A stretch of 64,000 nt of DNA. Source: Rhodopseudomonas sp. GTDB lineage: Bacteria > Pseudomonadota > Alphaproteobacteria > Rhizobiales > Xanthobacteraceae. The translations under genes and the position numbers were made by a program. The notes below the pieces were generated by a model. That model did no database searches. It saw only the letters and a list, made by a program, of their open reading frames with translations, and was not told the origin of the DNA. The stretch is taken from positions 62,001 to 126,000 of the forward strand of contig WGNB01000001.1 in NCBI GenBank assembly GCA_016124795.1, given 5' to 3'. Every line of letters starts with the position of its first letter. The first letter of the stretch is position 1. Positions 34,455 through 43,440 of this stretch are shown here, piece by piece.

Positions 34455-35492
34455 TCAGTTTGTCTTGTGGGACAGGGCCTGAACCCGGCTGACATAGAAA
34501 TCATACATGGCCTGGCCGTCGAGTCCGCGCTTGTTGGCGGTCTCGATCCACTTTTTGGTCAGGCCCTGGCCGACTTTGATCAATTCGGCTTCGAATTTGG
34601 GATCGGCCTTGACGATGGTGATGCCGGCCTTGGTCAGCTCTGCGGTCGCCTCCTGGTCGGCTTCGACCCAGTAAGCCGACGCCATGCGGGCGAATTTTGC
34701 GCCGCTCACCGACATGATGGCGTCCTGATCTTTCTTCGACAGCGAGTCCCATTTGGCCTGGTTCATCAGCAGCGAGAAGCTGGTCGAGTAGATGCCGCGG
34801 TCGAATTCGGTCTTCGACTTGGTATAGGGGATCAGCCGGAAGTCGCGGACGCTGGTCGGGCTGACGCCGACATAGGCATCGACGACACCACGGGTCACAA
34901 TCTCGTTCATCTGTACCGCCGGCCCGGAGACGACGCCGGCGCCGATCGCCTTCATGATATTCGCATTGGTGCCAGGCAGGGCCCAGATCTTACGCGACTT
35001 GAGGTCTTCGATGGAATTGACCGGCTTGTCGGTCTGGCTCCACAGGTCGCCGGGGGTGATGACCCACATCGACAGCGCCTTCACGCCTTTATACTCGTTC
35101 GGGAAGTATTTCTCGTGGGTCTCCCACAAGGCCTGCGACATTGCCGGGGCATCGTTGGTGGCGATGAACGGGTTCATGGCCACCGTCGGTCCCCAGACCC
35201 GGTTGGCGATGAAGCCGTTGAACTGCGAGGCGACGTCGGCAATGCCATTCTCGACGGAGGCCCATTGCTCCGGCGGCGAGGCTAATGATTTCGGCGGGAT
35301 CGAGATTTTGACCCGGCCTTCGGTGGCCTGTTCGACCCACTTGCCCCAGAGTGGGAGGATCTTGCGACAGACGGCGTGTTGCGGCGGCCAGAAGCAGTTG
35401 ACGATCAGCCGTTCGGCGGCCGCGGGCCCGGCGGCAAGCGCCAGCGTAACGGTGACGAGCGCGAGTGACAGCAGTCTGGTGGCCGGTTTCAT
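34455..35492 (-). CDS. TRAP transporter substrate-binding protein (DctP type)
   Basis: Periplasmic solute receptor (345 residues) with signal peptide (about 1-26, AGPAAAE). Fold features of DctP proteins are present, including the Arg in LKSRKIWALPGTNAN that usually binds the ligand carboxylate or other acid group, and QMNEIVTRGVVDAYVG. First gene of a dctP-Q-M-sulfatase operon, divergent from a LysR regulator. Ligand: an organic anion, possibly carrying a sulfate or phosphonate ester (inference from the sulfatase). Confidence 0.92.
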   Translation of the reverse strand: MKPATRLLSLALVTVTLALAAGPAAAERLIVNCFWPPQHAVCRKILPLWGKWVEQATEGRVKISIPPKSLASPPEQWASVENGIADVASQFNGFIANRVWGPTVAMNPFIATNDAPAMSQALWETHEKYFPNEYKGVKALSMWVITPGDLWSQTDKPVNSIEDLKSRKIWALPGTNANIMKAIGAGVVSGPAVQMNEIVTRGVVDAYVGVSPTSVRDFRLIPYTKSKTEFDRGIYSTSFSLLMNQAKWDSLSKKDQDAIMSVSGAKFARMASAYWVEADQEATAELTKAGITIVKADPKFEAELIKVGQGLTKKWIETANKRGLDGQAMYDFYVSRVQALSHKTN

Positions 35493-35581
35493 GGCGTTTC
35501 GCTCCCTCTGAGGTCTGCCGGTTCTGCTGGGTCCGGTCTTGTTTCGCCTTGAACTATAGGGGTGATCTAACTTGATTTAAA

Positions 35582-35609
35582 ATGATATTTGTTCACAATA
35601 ATATATCAT
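35582..35609. promoter_or_regulatory. LysR-type operator between TRAP operon and lysR
   Basis: Inverted repeat ATGATAT (35582-35588) and ATATCAT (35603-35609) with a 14-nt spacer containing TTGT-TC-ACAA. It lies in the AT-rich part of the divergent gap, immediately before the LysR start at 35616, so it could serve autorepression as well as activation of the TRAP operon. Confidence 0.55.
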
Positions 35610-35615
35610 ATCGAT

Positions 35616-36566
35616 ATGAAGCTCGATCCGCGCCATCTCGTCCAACTTGCCGCCATTCTGGACAGCGGCACCTTGCGGCAGGCCGCCGAACGGCTGGGCA
35701 CCACCCAGCCGGCGCTGAGCCGCACCATTGCGATGATGGAGGAGCGGGTCGGCACCCCGCTGTTCGAACGCAGCCGCAGGCCGCTGACGCCGACCGATAC
35801 CGGCCTCGAACTGGCCGCGTTCGGACGAACCATTCAGGGCGCCGTCGAGCGCGCCGATATGGTGTCGCAGCAGATCACCGCCGGCGAATACGGCAGCATC
35901 CGGCTCGGCGCGCCGCCGTTTTTCTGCGATCAACTGCTCAGCCGGATCGTTGGCAAATTCGCGCTGACCCATCCGCAAGTGCGCGTTGTGCTGCACGCCG
36001 ATTACTTTCCCGCGCTGGTCAAGGAAATCCTCAATCACAAGCTCGATATCGTGATGGGACCCTTCGAGTTGCTGGAGCGGCAAAGCACGCTGGACGTCGA
36101 ACGGCTTATTCAGAACCGCAATGTCATCATCTGTCGGCCCGGCCACAGGCTGGCACGCCAGAAGAAGGTGACGACGGCCGATCTGGCCGCCGCGACCTGG
36201 GTCGGGCATGCGCGCGAGAGCATGTTGTCGGCGGATATGAAATCGACTTTGGCCGATCTCGGCGTCGATCAGCTCAATATCGTGTTCGAGAGCAATTCGG
36301 CCGGCGCCTTGCTCACAATGGTGCAAGATAGCGACTGCCTGAGCGTGCTGCCGTTGCTGTCCGTCGTGCACCGCATCGAAGCCGGGGAACTGATGCCTTT
36401 GCCGGTGGTGACGACCAACAGAGGGCGCTGGACCGGAATCATTACGCCGGCCGATGGCGGTCAGAGCGCGGCCATGTTGGCGCTTCGCAAGGTCTTGGCG
36501 CGCGACATTATCGCCGTGGTTCCGCTGATGAACAAAATCGTCGGCCAGCCCCATTCACGCGAGTGA
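35616..36566 (+). CDS. LysR-family transcriptional regulator
   Basis: Standard LysR regulator of 316 residues from ATG 35616 (MKLDPRHL). HTH at about 3-60 (LVQLAAILDSGTLRQAAERLG, TQPALSRTIAMMEE, LFERS), effector domain from about 90. Divergent from the TRAP-sulfatase operon, its likely target, with an operator-like inverted repeat in between. An upstream in-frame ATG at 35589 would place the operator within the gene, so I prefer 35616. Confidence 0.88.
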   Translation: MKLDPRHLVQLAAILDSGTLRQAAERLGTTQPALSRTIAMMEERVGTPLFERSRRPLTPTDTGLELAAFGRTIQGAVERADMVSQQITAGEYGSIRLGAPPFFCDQLLSRIVGKFALTHPQVRVVLHADYFPALVKEILNHKLDIVMGPFELLERQSTLDVERLIQNRNVIICRPGHRLARQKKVTTADLAAATWVGHARESMLSADMKSTLADLGVDQLNIVFESNSAGALLTMVQDSDCLSVLPLLSVVHRIEAGELMPLPVVTTNRGRWTGIITPADGGQSAAMLALRKVLARDIIAVVPLMNKIVGQPHSRE

Positions 36567-36605
36567 TGATTGTCAGGCTTCGTGCCGCATCGTCCGGCGC
36601 GCGGC

Positions 36606-37622
36606 TCAATATGGGGAAGCGCTCGGCCCTTCGCAGCCGACGGCGAGCATGATTTTGCCGATGTGGCTGTTGCGTTCCATCTGACGATGCGCGTCGGCTG
36701 CTGCCGCGAGTGGATAGGTGGCCTCGATCCGCGGCATGATACGCCGGCCCAACAGCGGCCAGATCTGCTCGCGCAGTTCGCTGGCGAGTTTCTTCTTGAT
36801 CGCGAGTGGCGTGGATCGAAGAAAGGCGCCGGTGATACTGGCCCGGCGCGCCATGACGCTGCGCAACGGGACCGCCAGCGTCTTGCCGCCGCCGGCCGAC
36901 AAATGCGCGATGCGGCCGCCCATGGCGAGCATGGCCAGATCGGCCTCGAGGTGAGCGCCGGCCGAGGTGTCAAGAAGAGTGTCGATGCCCCGACCGTCAG
37001 TCGCGGCTTTGACCTTTTCCGCCAGATCCGGATCGTTGTAGTCGAAGGTCGCGGCGCAGCCGAGATCGGCCGCGGCTCTGCGTTTTTCCGGCGTGCCGGC
37101 CGTGGCGTATACGGTATGGCCGAGAGCGCTCAGCATCTGGATGGCTATGGTGCCGACGCCGCTGGCGCCGCCATGAATCAGCGCATTTTCGCCGGGCGCC
37201 AGCCGCATCAACGCATGGAAATTGAACCAGGCTGTAAACAGCGCTTCCGGCAGAGCGGCCCCGGCGAGCCAGGTCAGCCCGTCAGGCATCGGCATGGCGA
37301 GCTCGGCCGGTGCGATGACGTAGTGAGCATAGGACCCGCCATCGGTCAGGGCGATGACACGTTCGCCAAGACGGTGGCGCGGGACGTTCGCGCCGCAAGC
37401 GACAATGCGACCGGCGGCCTCAAGGCCCGGCACCGGATTGGGCTCATGCCGTGGCCCGGCCTTGCGTTGATTGCAGTCGTGCCGGTTGACGCCGGCGGCC
37501 ATCACTTCGATCAGCACATCGTCGGCGCCGGGGACGGGCACCGGCCAGCGGTCTTGTTCGGTAAGGACTTCGGGGCCGCCGGCGGCGGCAATGACGATCG
37601 CGCTTTGGGTTGTTGGGAGCAA
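36606..37622 (-). CDS. Zinc-type NADPH:quinone oxidoreductase (MDR family)
   Basis: Medium-chain dehydrogenase/reductase of about 338 residues. Family blocks: GVNRHDCNQRKG-like loop, GLEAAGRIVACG, NADPH-binding HGGASGVGTIAIQM, and a C-terminal region typical of quinone oxidoreductase/PIG3-like enzymes. No structural zinc cysteines, consistent with the zinc-free quinone oxidoreductase branch. I infer a TTG start at 37622 with AGGA seven nt upstream, because no ATG precedes the conserved core; the longer frame to 37775 overlaps the dioxygenase gene. Probably reduces an enone or quinone in the aromatic pathway. Confidence 0.8.
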   Translation of the reverse strand: MLPTTQSAIVIAAAGGPEVLTEQDRWPVPVPGADDVLIEVMAAGVNRHDCNQRKAGPRHEPNPVPGLEAAGRIVACGANVPRHRLGERVIALTDGGSYAHYVIAPAELAMPMPDGLTWLAGAALPEALFTAWFNFHALMRLAPGENALIHGGASGVGTIAIQMLSALGHTVYATAGTPEKRRAAADLGCAATFDYNDPDLAEKVKAATDGRGIDTLLDTSAGAHLEADLAMLAMGGRIAHLSAGGGKTLAVPLRSVMARRASITGAFLRSTPLAIKKKLASELREQIWPLLGRRIMPRIEATYPLAAAADAHRQMERNSHIGKIMLAVGCEGPSASPY

Positions 37623-37747
37623 TGAAGGGTCCTGATCCGGATGGGGTCGGGCAAGGCGGCAGGCGCGGCCCGTGATCGCCGGCCAGGCCGGTTGGTCCGG
37701 CGTGGCCAGCGGCGCTTTGCGAGAACGGAACGGCGTTGCGATGCGGC

Positions 37748-38752
37748 TCAGCCGGCCTTGCGGACGCTGTCCCACCAGGGACAGGCGCCGGGCGCGGCGG
37801 TGTAATTGCCGTTGATGACATTGACCGGTTCGCGCAGACCGTCGACGGCGGCCTGCAATTTGAGTTTGCGGGCCGCGGCCAATTGTTCTTCGCCTAGCCA
37901 GTCGCGGTCATGACCCCACAGACTGGCGCCATATGTGATTTCCTCGACCTGCCAGGTCGCCGGTTCGATCGACCGGCCGCCCCAGCCATATTCGATGAAG
38001 AAGTCGGATGGCGTGCGCGCGTAGAACGACACCATCTGGTCGTTGATGTGCCGGCCCAGCGTCGTGGCGATGCGGCCTTTTTCAGCGCCGAGCGCGAGAT
38101 CGTAGCCCTGGCCGACGTCGTCGAGCATGAACAGCTCCATCATCAGATGATGGATACCGTTGCGCCCGGTCTCGATCATCGCGAAGCTGTGGTGACGCGG
38201 ATTGACGTGAAAGAAATAGGCGCGATAGGGCACCGTGAAGAAGTCGCTGATCCGCAGGCCGATGACTTCGGTATAGAACGGCAGGGCTTCGTCGAGGCTC
38301 GCGACATGCAAAACGGCATGTCCCATGCCGAGCGGACCGGTGCGGAAGCCGGAAATGTTGCGCCCGGGCACGAATGCGTCGGACGCGATCTCCGCGCCGT
38401 AGAAAACTTCCAGACGATTGCCGACCGGGTCGTGAAACGCGACCAGTTCCTTGACGCGCCGCTGGTCGGCGATGGCTTTCGGCATGCGCTCCACTTTGGT
38501 GCCGGCCTTTTCGACCCGTGCAACCAGCGAGTTCAGCGCTTTGGCATCGGCCACTTCCCAGCCAAAGAAGCCGCTGCGGTCGGCCCGATCCGCGCTGACG
38601 ACCAGCCTTTGCCGGCGATCGTCCATGCGGAAATTCAGGTAATCCTTGCCGCGATCGACAAGCTGCATGCCGAGGAACTTGCTGCCGTAATCGGCCCAGT
38701 CATCGACCGCTTGAGTAGGAAGGCCAACATAGCCGAGCGCCTGAATTTCCAT
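37748..38752 (-). CDS. Extradiol (meta-cleavage) dioxygenase, VOC superfamily
   Basis: Two-domain type I extradiol dioxygenase (334 residues), close to 2,3-dihydroxybiphenyl 1,2-dioxygenases. The Fe(II) 2-His-1-carboxylate triad is visible: His in GMGHAVLHV, His in GIHHLMMEL and Glu in FFIEYGWGG. Cleaves a catecholic ring next to the hydroxyls. ATG 38752 is preceded by GGAAGGAA. Leads a two-gene transcript with the quinone oxidoreductase. It diverges from a TRAP binding protein gene across a 322-nt region. Substrate: a substituted catechol, not determined. Confidence 0.92.
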   Translation of the reverse strand: MEIQALGYVGLPTQAVDDWADYGSKFLGMQLVDRGKDYLNFRMDDRRQRLVVSADRADRSGFFGWEVADAKALNSLVARVEKAGTKVERMPKAIADQRRVKELVAFHDPVGNRLEVFYGAEIASDAFVPGRNISGFRTGPLGMGHAVLHVASLDEALPFYTEVIGLRISDFFTVPYRAYFFHVNPRHHSFAMIETGRNGIHHLMMELFMLDDVGQGYDLALGAEKGRIATTLGRHINDQMVSFYARTPSDFFIEYGWGGRSIEPATWQVEEITYGASLWGHDRDWLGEEQLAAARKLKLQAAVDGLREPVNVINGNYTAAPGACPWWDSVRKAG

Positions 38753-39074
38753 AGGTCGTTTCCTTCCATGATCACGGTGTCGACACCCAGAATGCTTGCC
38801 GCATAACGGCAATACGGTGCGCCTGCCGAGTGACCGCCGTGTTCCGGTCCGGTTATTACAGTTTCTCATTTTATATTGCCGTCCGCCACCGTGACCGCAA
38901 TGGCGCTTCCGGCCGCGTTCGCTGGATGGACAGGTGGCTACCAAAGCGATCGCTGTTGTTCATCCAGCGGACACACAGCGCGGGGCGGTTGCCGGCTCAC
39001 CACGATGCCGTCATGCGAGAGACAGTCAAAAAATGGCGGGCCTATGTTGCCGCCAGCTATCAGGGAGGAATCGC
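38753..39074. other. Divergent regulatory region, dioxygenase / TRAP receptor
   Basis: A 322-nt gap without a credible gene; an open frame from 38934 is only the upstream extension of the TRAP receptor frame. It holds a 12-bp perfect palindrome and an adjacent inverted repeat near the dioxygenase start, an AT-rich block (about 38870-38885) suitable as a promoter, and GGAGGA just before 39075. Confidence 0.5.
38776..38812. promoter_or_regulatory. Palindrome and inverted repeat near dioxygenase start
   Basis: GGTGTCGACACC (38776-38787) is a perfect 12-bp palindrome, followed by TTGCCG-N5-CGGCAA (38796-38812). They lie 24-60 nt upstream of the dioxygenase gene, a plausible place for a repressor. 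The IclR regulator at 42528-43322 is a candidate binder, but I see no copy of either motif at its own promoter. Confidence 0.4.
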
Positions 39075-40097
39075 ATGTTCAATCGTTTCATCGGTGCCGC
39101 CGTCCTGGCCGCAGCCGTGTTTGGCATTTCGGCCGGCGCTTCGGCAGACCCGATCACGTTGCGGTTTTCGAGCTTCGAACCGCCGCAGGCCTTTATCACC
39201 AGCAAGATTTTGACGCCCTGGGCGCAGCGCGTCACCGCCGAATCCAAGGGAACGCTGAAAATCGAAATGTATCCCGGTGGCACCTTGGGGCGCGATCCGG
39301 CGGCCCAACTCAAGCTTGTGATTGATGGCGTTGCCGATATTGCCTGGATCGTGCCGGGCTATACGCCGGGTCGCTTCGACGCCGCCACCGTGGTCGAATT
39401 GCCGTTTATCGTGCATTCGGCCTACGCGGGTTCGGTCGCCAGCACGCGCATGTACGAGAAGGGTTTGTGGAAAGGCGGCGGGTTTGACGACGTCAAGTTC
39501 CTCTGCGTCTGCGCCAACAATCCGGTCTTCGTGAACACCACGTTCCCGGCCAGCAAACTGGAAGATATCAAGGGGCACAAATTCCGCGCCGCCGGTCCGG
39601 TTTCGCTTAACGTCATCAAGTCGCTGGGCGGTGTGCCGATTGGCGGCATCACCGGACCGCAGCTGGCCGAGGCGATGTCGCGTGGCGTTATCGACGGGAC
39701 GCTGAATGAGTGGAACGCGCTGCAGACCTTCCGCGTTCTCGACGTGGCGAAAAATCAGATTGTGCTGCCGCTCGGTTCGACGTCGCTCATGGTGATCATG
39801 AACAAGGCGAAATATGCCAGCCTGCCGCCTGAGGCGAAGGCGGCGCTCGACAAGAATTCCGGCGAGGTCTTCGCCAAGTTCTTCGGTACCAAGTTCGATG
39901 AGAATAACCGGGCTGTCCATGACTTGGCCAAGGCAGACAAGAAGCGCACCATCACCGTCCTGACTGAGGCGCAGCAGGGGCCGTGGCGCAAGGCGGTCCA
40001 GCCGGCCATCGATGAATGGAAGAAGTCCATGCCCGATGGCGATCGCCTGCTCAAGGCATTCTCCGATGAAGTGGCGGCCGCCGAGGCCAGTAAGTAA
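39075..40097 (+). CDS. TRAP transporter substrate-binding protein (DctP type)
   Basis: Periplasmic solute receptor of 340 residues. GGAGGA precedes ATG 39075; signal peptide about 1-24 (SAGASAD). DctP features include LKIEMYPGGTLGRDP, LEDIKGHKFRAAGP with the ligand-binding Arg, and AEAMSRGVIDGT. No permease genes are adjacent; the nearest DctQ and DctM genes are 5 kb away at 45280-47161 in the same island, so this is probably their receptor. Likely binds an aromatic or side-chain acid (inference). A strong hairpin follows the stop. Confidence 0.9.
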   Translation: MFNRFIGAAVLAAAVFGISAGASADPITLRFSSFEPPQAFITSKILTPWAQRVTAESKGTLKIEMYPGGTLGRDPAAQLKLVIDGVADIAWIVPGYTPGRFDAATVVELPFIVHSAYAGSVASTRMYEKGLWKGGGFDDVKFLCVCANNPVFVNTTFPASKLEDIKGHKFRAAGPVSLNVIKSLGGVPIGGITGPQLAEAMSRGVIDGTLNEWNALQTFRVLDVAKNQIVLPLGSTSLMVIMNKAKYASLPPEAKAALDKNSGEVFAKFFGTKFDENNRAVHDLAKADKKRTITVLTEAQQGPWRKAVQPAIDEWKKSMPDGDRLLKAFSDEVAAAEASK

Positions 40098-40135
40098 CAA
40101 CGAAGCACGCCACAGCCCGTTTGGCACCGGTTCTG

Positions 40136-40174
40136 ACCCAACGGCAGGCACCGCGCGATGCGCTGCCGTTGGGT
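40136..40174 (+). terminator. 12-bp stem-loop after TRAP receptor gene
   Basis: ACCCAACGGCAG and CTGCCGTTGGGT form a perfect 12-bp stem with a 15-nt loop that can itself pair GCA with TGC. It lies between the receptor gene and the SnoaL-like gene. It may be a terminator or processing site that makes receptor mRNA more abundant than the downstream message. Confidence 0.6.
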
Positions 40175-40210
40175 GTTGCATGGGTGCGGTGAGACTTGAG
40201 GGAGATTGAA

Positions 40211-40840
40211 ATGGAATTGGCGGATCGATTGGCCTGCATGGACCTGATCCAGGCTTGGGCCTTGTATCGCGATCAGGGGCGGTGGACCGAACTGCTCGAC
40301 ACGTTTTATCCGGAAGGCAGGATCGCGGTGACCTGGTTTGCCGGCCCCTTCAGCGAATTTGTCGCCCGTTCGCAAAAGGCGGCGCAGGTTGCCTTGACGG
40401 CCGGGTCCAGTTCCAAACATCAGATCGGTTGGCCAATCCTGTCGTTTGCCGGCGATCGCGCCGTTGCCGAGACCAATGTGTCGATCCTGGGTCGGCAGAC
40501 GTTAAACGGCGTCCAGGTCGACAATATCTCTTATGGCCGCTTTCTCGATCGGCTGGAAAAGCGCGGCGGTCAGTGGCGGATTCTTGAAAGAGTCGCAATC
40601 TATGAAAAGGATCGGCTGGACCCGGTTATTCCCGGTGAGGCCTTCGACCGCTTGATGGCCGAATCCGATTTCTCGGTTTATCCGGAAGCTTATCGGTTTC
40701 TGGCTCATCGTCTGGTGAGTGCCGGCCGCACATTGGCGTCGCCAATTCTGTGTCATGGCTCCGCCGAAACCGAGACTCTTTATCGCCGCTATCAAACGTG
40801 GCTTGGCAACGAGGTCGATTGTCCACCGAATGGACGCTGA
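40211..40840 (+). CDS. SnoaL/NTF2-like domain protein
   Basis: A 209-residue alpha+beta protein with the SnoaL-like cone fold signature at the N-terminus (LACMDLIQAWALYRDQGRWTELLDTFYPEG) and a central strand-rich region. Such proteins are small isomerases, hydratases or non-catalytic partners of ring-hydroxylating systems. AGGGAG lies 7 nt before ATG 40211; an in-frame TTG at 40196 is less likely. Sits directly before the FAD hydroxylase. Specific role unknown. Confidence 0.75.
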   Translation: MELADRLACMDLIQAWALYRDQGRWTELLDTFYPEGRIAVTWFAGPFSEFVARSQKAAQVALTAGSSSKHQIGWPILSFAGDRAVAETNVSILGRQTLNGVQVDNISYGRFLDRLEKRGGQWRILERVAIYEKDRLDPVIPGEAFDRLMAESDFSVYPEAYRFLAHRLVSAGRTLASPILCHGSAETETLYRRYQTWLGNEVDCPPNGR

Positions 40841-40928
40841 CGAGATGCGGGTGGCTTCAAGCGGCGGAAGCCTGTTGATGTTCTATCGGATCATTCAATC
40901 AATGTAGTTCGAACGAAATAAGCAGGCC

Positions 40929-42539
40929 ATGACCCAAGTCATAAACGTTCCTTTCGTTGTTGTCGGGGCCGGGCCGGTCGGCCTTGCTGTCGGCAATTTG
41001 CTGGGCCAGCAAGGCCTCAAGACGCTGGTCATCGAGCGCAATCCGTCGACCGTCGATCATCCGCGCGCCATCGTGCTCGACGATGAAGGGGTGCGGACCT
41101 TGCAAGCCTTCGGCGCCGCGGACGATTTCCTCAGACAGACGATCGAAGGGGACGGCGCGCGCTACTTCGGCGACGATGGCCAATGTTTCGGCGTGGTCGG
41201 CGCCGGGCAACGGAATTATGGTTTCGCCAAGCGGCATTTCATGTACCAGCCCGAACTGGAGCGGGCGCTGGTCGATAACATGCGGCGCTTTCCCGCCGCC
41301 GAAATGCGGTTCTCCTGGGCGGTCACCGGCATCAATCAGGATCCAGCCGGTGTCACGCTGGAATGTGCGACGCCCGACGGTCCGCGGATCGTTCGTTGCG
41401 ATTGGTTGCTGGCCTGCGACGGCGGCCGTAGCGCGATCCGGCAATGGCTTGGGATCGATTTCATCGGCAGCACGTATGAACAGGACTGGATCGTGCTCGA
41501 TCTCAGGAGCGACCCCGATCACGTCAACTATTCGCGGTTTTATTGCAGTACCAGCCGGCCGGCGGTGAGCGTCCCGGCTCCGCGTGGCGGGCGGCGGTTC
41601 GAGTTCATGGTGCAGGACGGCGAGGTCGGCGCCGATATGTTGTCGGATGAAGCGCTGGCGCGTCTGTTGGCGCCATATCGGCCGTTCCGTTCGGAAGACG
41701 TGATCCGCCGCGCCATCTACACATTCCATGCCCGGATCGCCTCGCGCTTGCGGCTCGGCCGGGTTCTTCTGCTGGGCGACGCGGCGCATCTGACGCCGCC
41801 TTTCGCCGGCCAGGGCATGAATGCCGGTTTGCGCGATGCTCATAATGTGGCCTGGAAGCTCGGCCTTGTCGCCGACGGAACGGCCGACGCCGCGATCCTC
41901 GACAGCTATGACCAGGAGCGGCGTGATCCGGCCTGGGCGATGATCCAGTTGGCGGTCGCGATGGGCCAACTGGTGATGCCGAAGGGGAGCGAGCAGGCGG
42001 GCTTGCGGGCGATGCTGCTCAAGATGCTGGAGTCGTTTCCGGGGGCGCAGGACTATTTCCTGCAGATGAAGTTCAAGCCGGCGCCACGTTATACCGGCGG
42101 ATTGTTCGTCGATCTCGACGATCAGCTTTATGAGGCGTCGCTGGTCGGGCAGATGTTGCCGCAACCGCTGGTCAGGCTGTCGTCGGGAAAGACGGTGCGG
42201 CTGGATGAAGTGCTGGGACCGGGCTTTGCTCTTATCGCGCAGGACGAGGCCGGCGCCGCAAGGCTGACTGCGCTCACGCATCCCTTGTGGCGCAAGCTGT
42301 CGCCGGCTTTTGTACGGCTGAGGCCGGATGGCGCGAACGCCGGAAACGTGGCCGGCGTGACAACCGTGGCCGCGGCCGACCGCTTTGCCCGTCCGATCCG
42401 CACCCACCGCGATCAGATTCTGCTGGTGCGACCGGATCGTTATGTCGCCGGTGCTTTCGAACCGGCGCAGGAGTCTGAATTTGCCGCCAAGCTCGAAGCC
42501 TTGCTGAACGACCGGGCTTGCGACCGGCTATCGGCCTAA
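40929..42539 (+). CDS. FAD-dependent aromatic hydroxylase (MhpA-like)
   Basis: Class A flavoprotein monooxygenase of 536 residues. GxGxxG nucleotide motif GAGPVGLAVG near residue 14, DG motif CDGGRSAIR near 160 and the FAD-ribityl GD motif LLGDAAHLTPPFAGQGMNAG near 280. The C-terminal thioredoxin-like domain is present. Best resembles 3-(3-hydroxyphenyl)propionate hydroxylase (MhpA), which ortho-hydroxylates a phenol to a catechol that the dioxygenase at 37748 could then cleave. Overlaps the converging IclR gene by 12 nt. Confidence 0.9.
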   Translation: MTQVINVPFVVVGAGPVGLAVGNLLGQQGLKTLVIERNPSTVDHPRAIVLDDEGVRTLQAFGAADDFLRQTIEGDGARYFGDDGQCFGVVGAGQRNYGFAKRHFMYQPELERALVDNMRRFPAAEMRFSWAVTGINQDPAGVTLECATPDGPRIVRCDWLLACDGGRSAIRQWLGIDFIGSTYEQDWIVLDLRSDPDHVNYSRFYCSTSRPAVSVPAPRGGRRFEFMVQDGEVGADMLSDEALARLLAPYRPFRSEDVIRRAIYTFHARIASRLRLGRVLLLGDAAHLTPPFAGQGMNAGLRDAHNVAWKLGLVADGTADAAILDSYDQERRDPAWAMIQLAVAMGQLVMPKGSEQAGLRAMLLKMLESFPGAQDYFLQMKFKPAPRYTGGLFVDLDDQLYEASLVGQMLPQPLVRLSSGKTVRLDEVLGPGFALIAQDEAGAARLTALTHPLWRKLSPAFVRLRPDGANAGNVAGVTTVAAADRFARPIRTHRDQILLVRPDRYVAGAFEPAQESEFAAKLEALLNDRACDRLSA

Positions 42540-43322
42540 TTCTTCCGGCGCCACCGAGGGCCCGGTCAATTGGGCTTCGATCCGGGCGGTGGCGCGTTGT
42601 AACGGCGCGAGATAACGCTCCACGGCTTCCGTAAAGGTCAGCGCGCTGGCGATCCAGATCATGGTGATGCAGGCCAGTACCCGGCCGTTGACCAGGATTG
42701 GCACTGAAATGCTGGCGGTGTGCGGGTTGAAGCCGTCGGTGCGAAATCCGTAGCCGGCCTGTCGGGTATCGGCCAACAGCCGCTGCATGAATTGTGCGTC
42801 GCGCGCCAGGCAGTCGTCGGCATTGTCGGATTGCCGCAAGCGGTCGAGGATGGCGTCGCGCTCGGCCGCGGGACAAAAGGCGAGATAGGCGCGTCCGCCC
42901 GATGTCTTGAGGATCGGCAGATGCGTGCCGGCCATGCCGCGGTCGATCGAGAACGGACTTTCGGCATGGGTCGACTCGCGAATGATCATGGCGTCGTTTT
43001 CAAACGTCACCAGATCGACCGGCCATAGCACCTCGCGGCCGAGGCCGTGCAGGACCGGCGCGGCGACCCGTGTCACCCAGACATCGTCGTGGAACCCCGA
43101 ACTCAGCGATTTGACCTGCGCGGTCAGGTTCCAGGAATCGTCGGTCTTGCTGCGCGTGACATAGCCCAGGTTCTGCATGGTTTCGAGCAGGCGATAAACC
43201 GTCGGGCGCGGCAGCTCGACCATGGTCGCAAGCTGTTGCGCCTTGGTGCCATGGCAGCGGTTGAGCGCCTCGAGTATTTTGAGCCCGCGTTCCAGCGAAC
43301 GGACGCTGCTGAACGATCCCAT
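42528..43322 (-). CDS. IclR-family transcriptional regulator
   Basis: An IclR regulator of about 264 residues: N-terminal winged HTH (SSVRSLERGLKILEAL, LATMVELPRPTVYRLLETM) and a C-terminal effector domain with SVPILVNGRVLACIT. IclR proteins often control meta-cleavage pathways for aromatic acids, so this is the likely regulator of the surrounding island. ATG 43322 chosen; a GTG at 43337 is also possible. Divergent from the FAH-family gene at 43441. Confidence 0.9.
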   Translation of the reverse strand: MGSFSSVRSLERGLKILEALNRCHGTKAQQLATMVELPRPTVYRLLETMQNLGYVTRSKTDDSWNLTAQVKSLSSGFHDDVWVTRVAAPVLHGLGREVLWPVDLVTFENDAMIIRESTHAESPFSIDRGMAGTHLPILKTSGGRAYLAFCPAAERDAILDRLRQSDNADDCLARDAQFMQRLLADTRQAGYGFRTDGFNPHTASISVPILVNGRVLACITMIWIASALTFTEAVERYLAPLQRATARIEAQLTGPSVAPEELGR

Positions 43323-43440
43323 CGATAACCCGTCCACCTAGTGAACTACTTGTCGGATCATTTTGCGCTGGGGCGGGCAAAGTCAATAACAATCCGCATC
43401 GACAACAAGAAGTTGCTCGACGATCAGGGAGGCAATCGGG

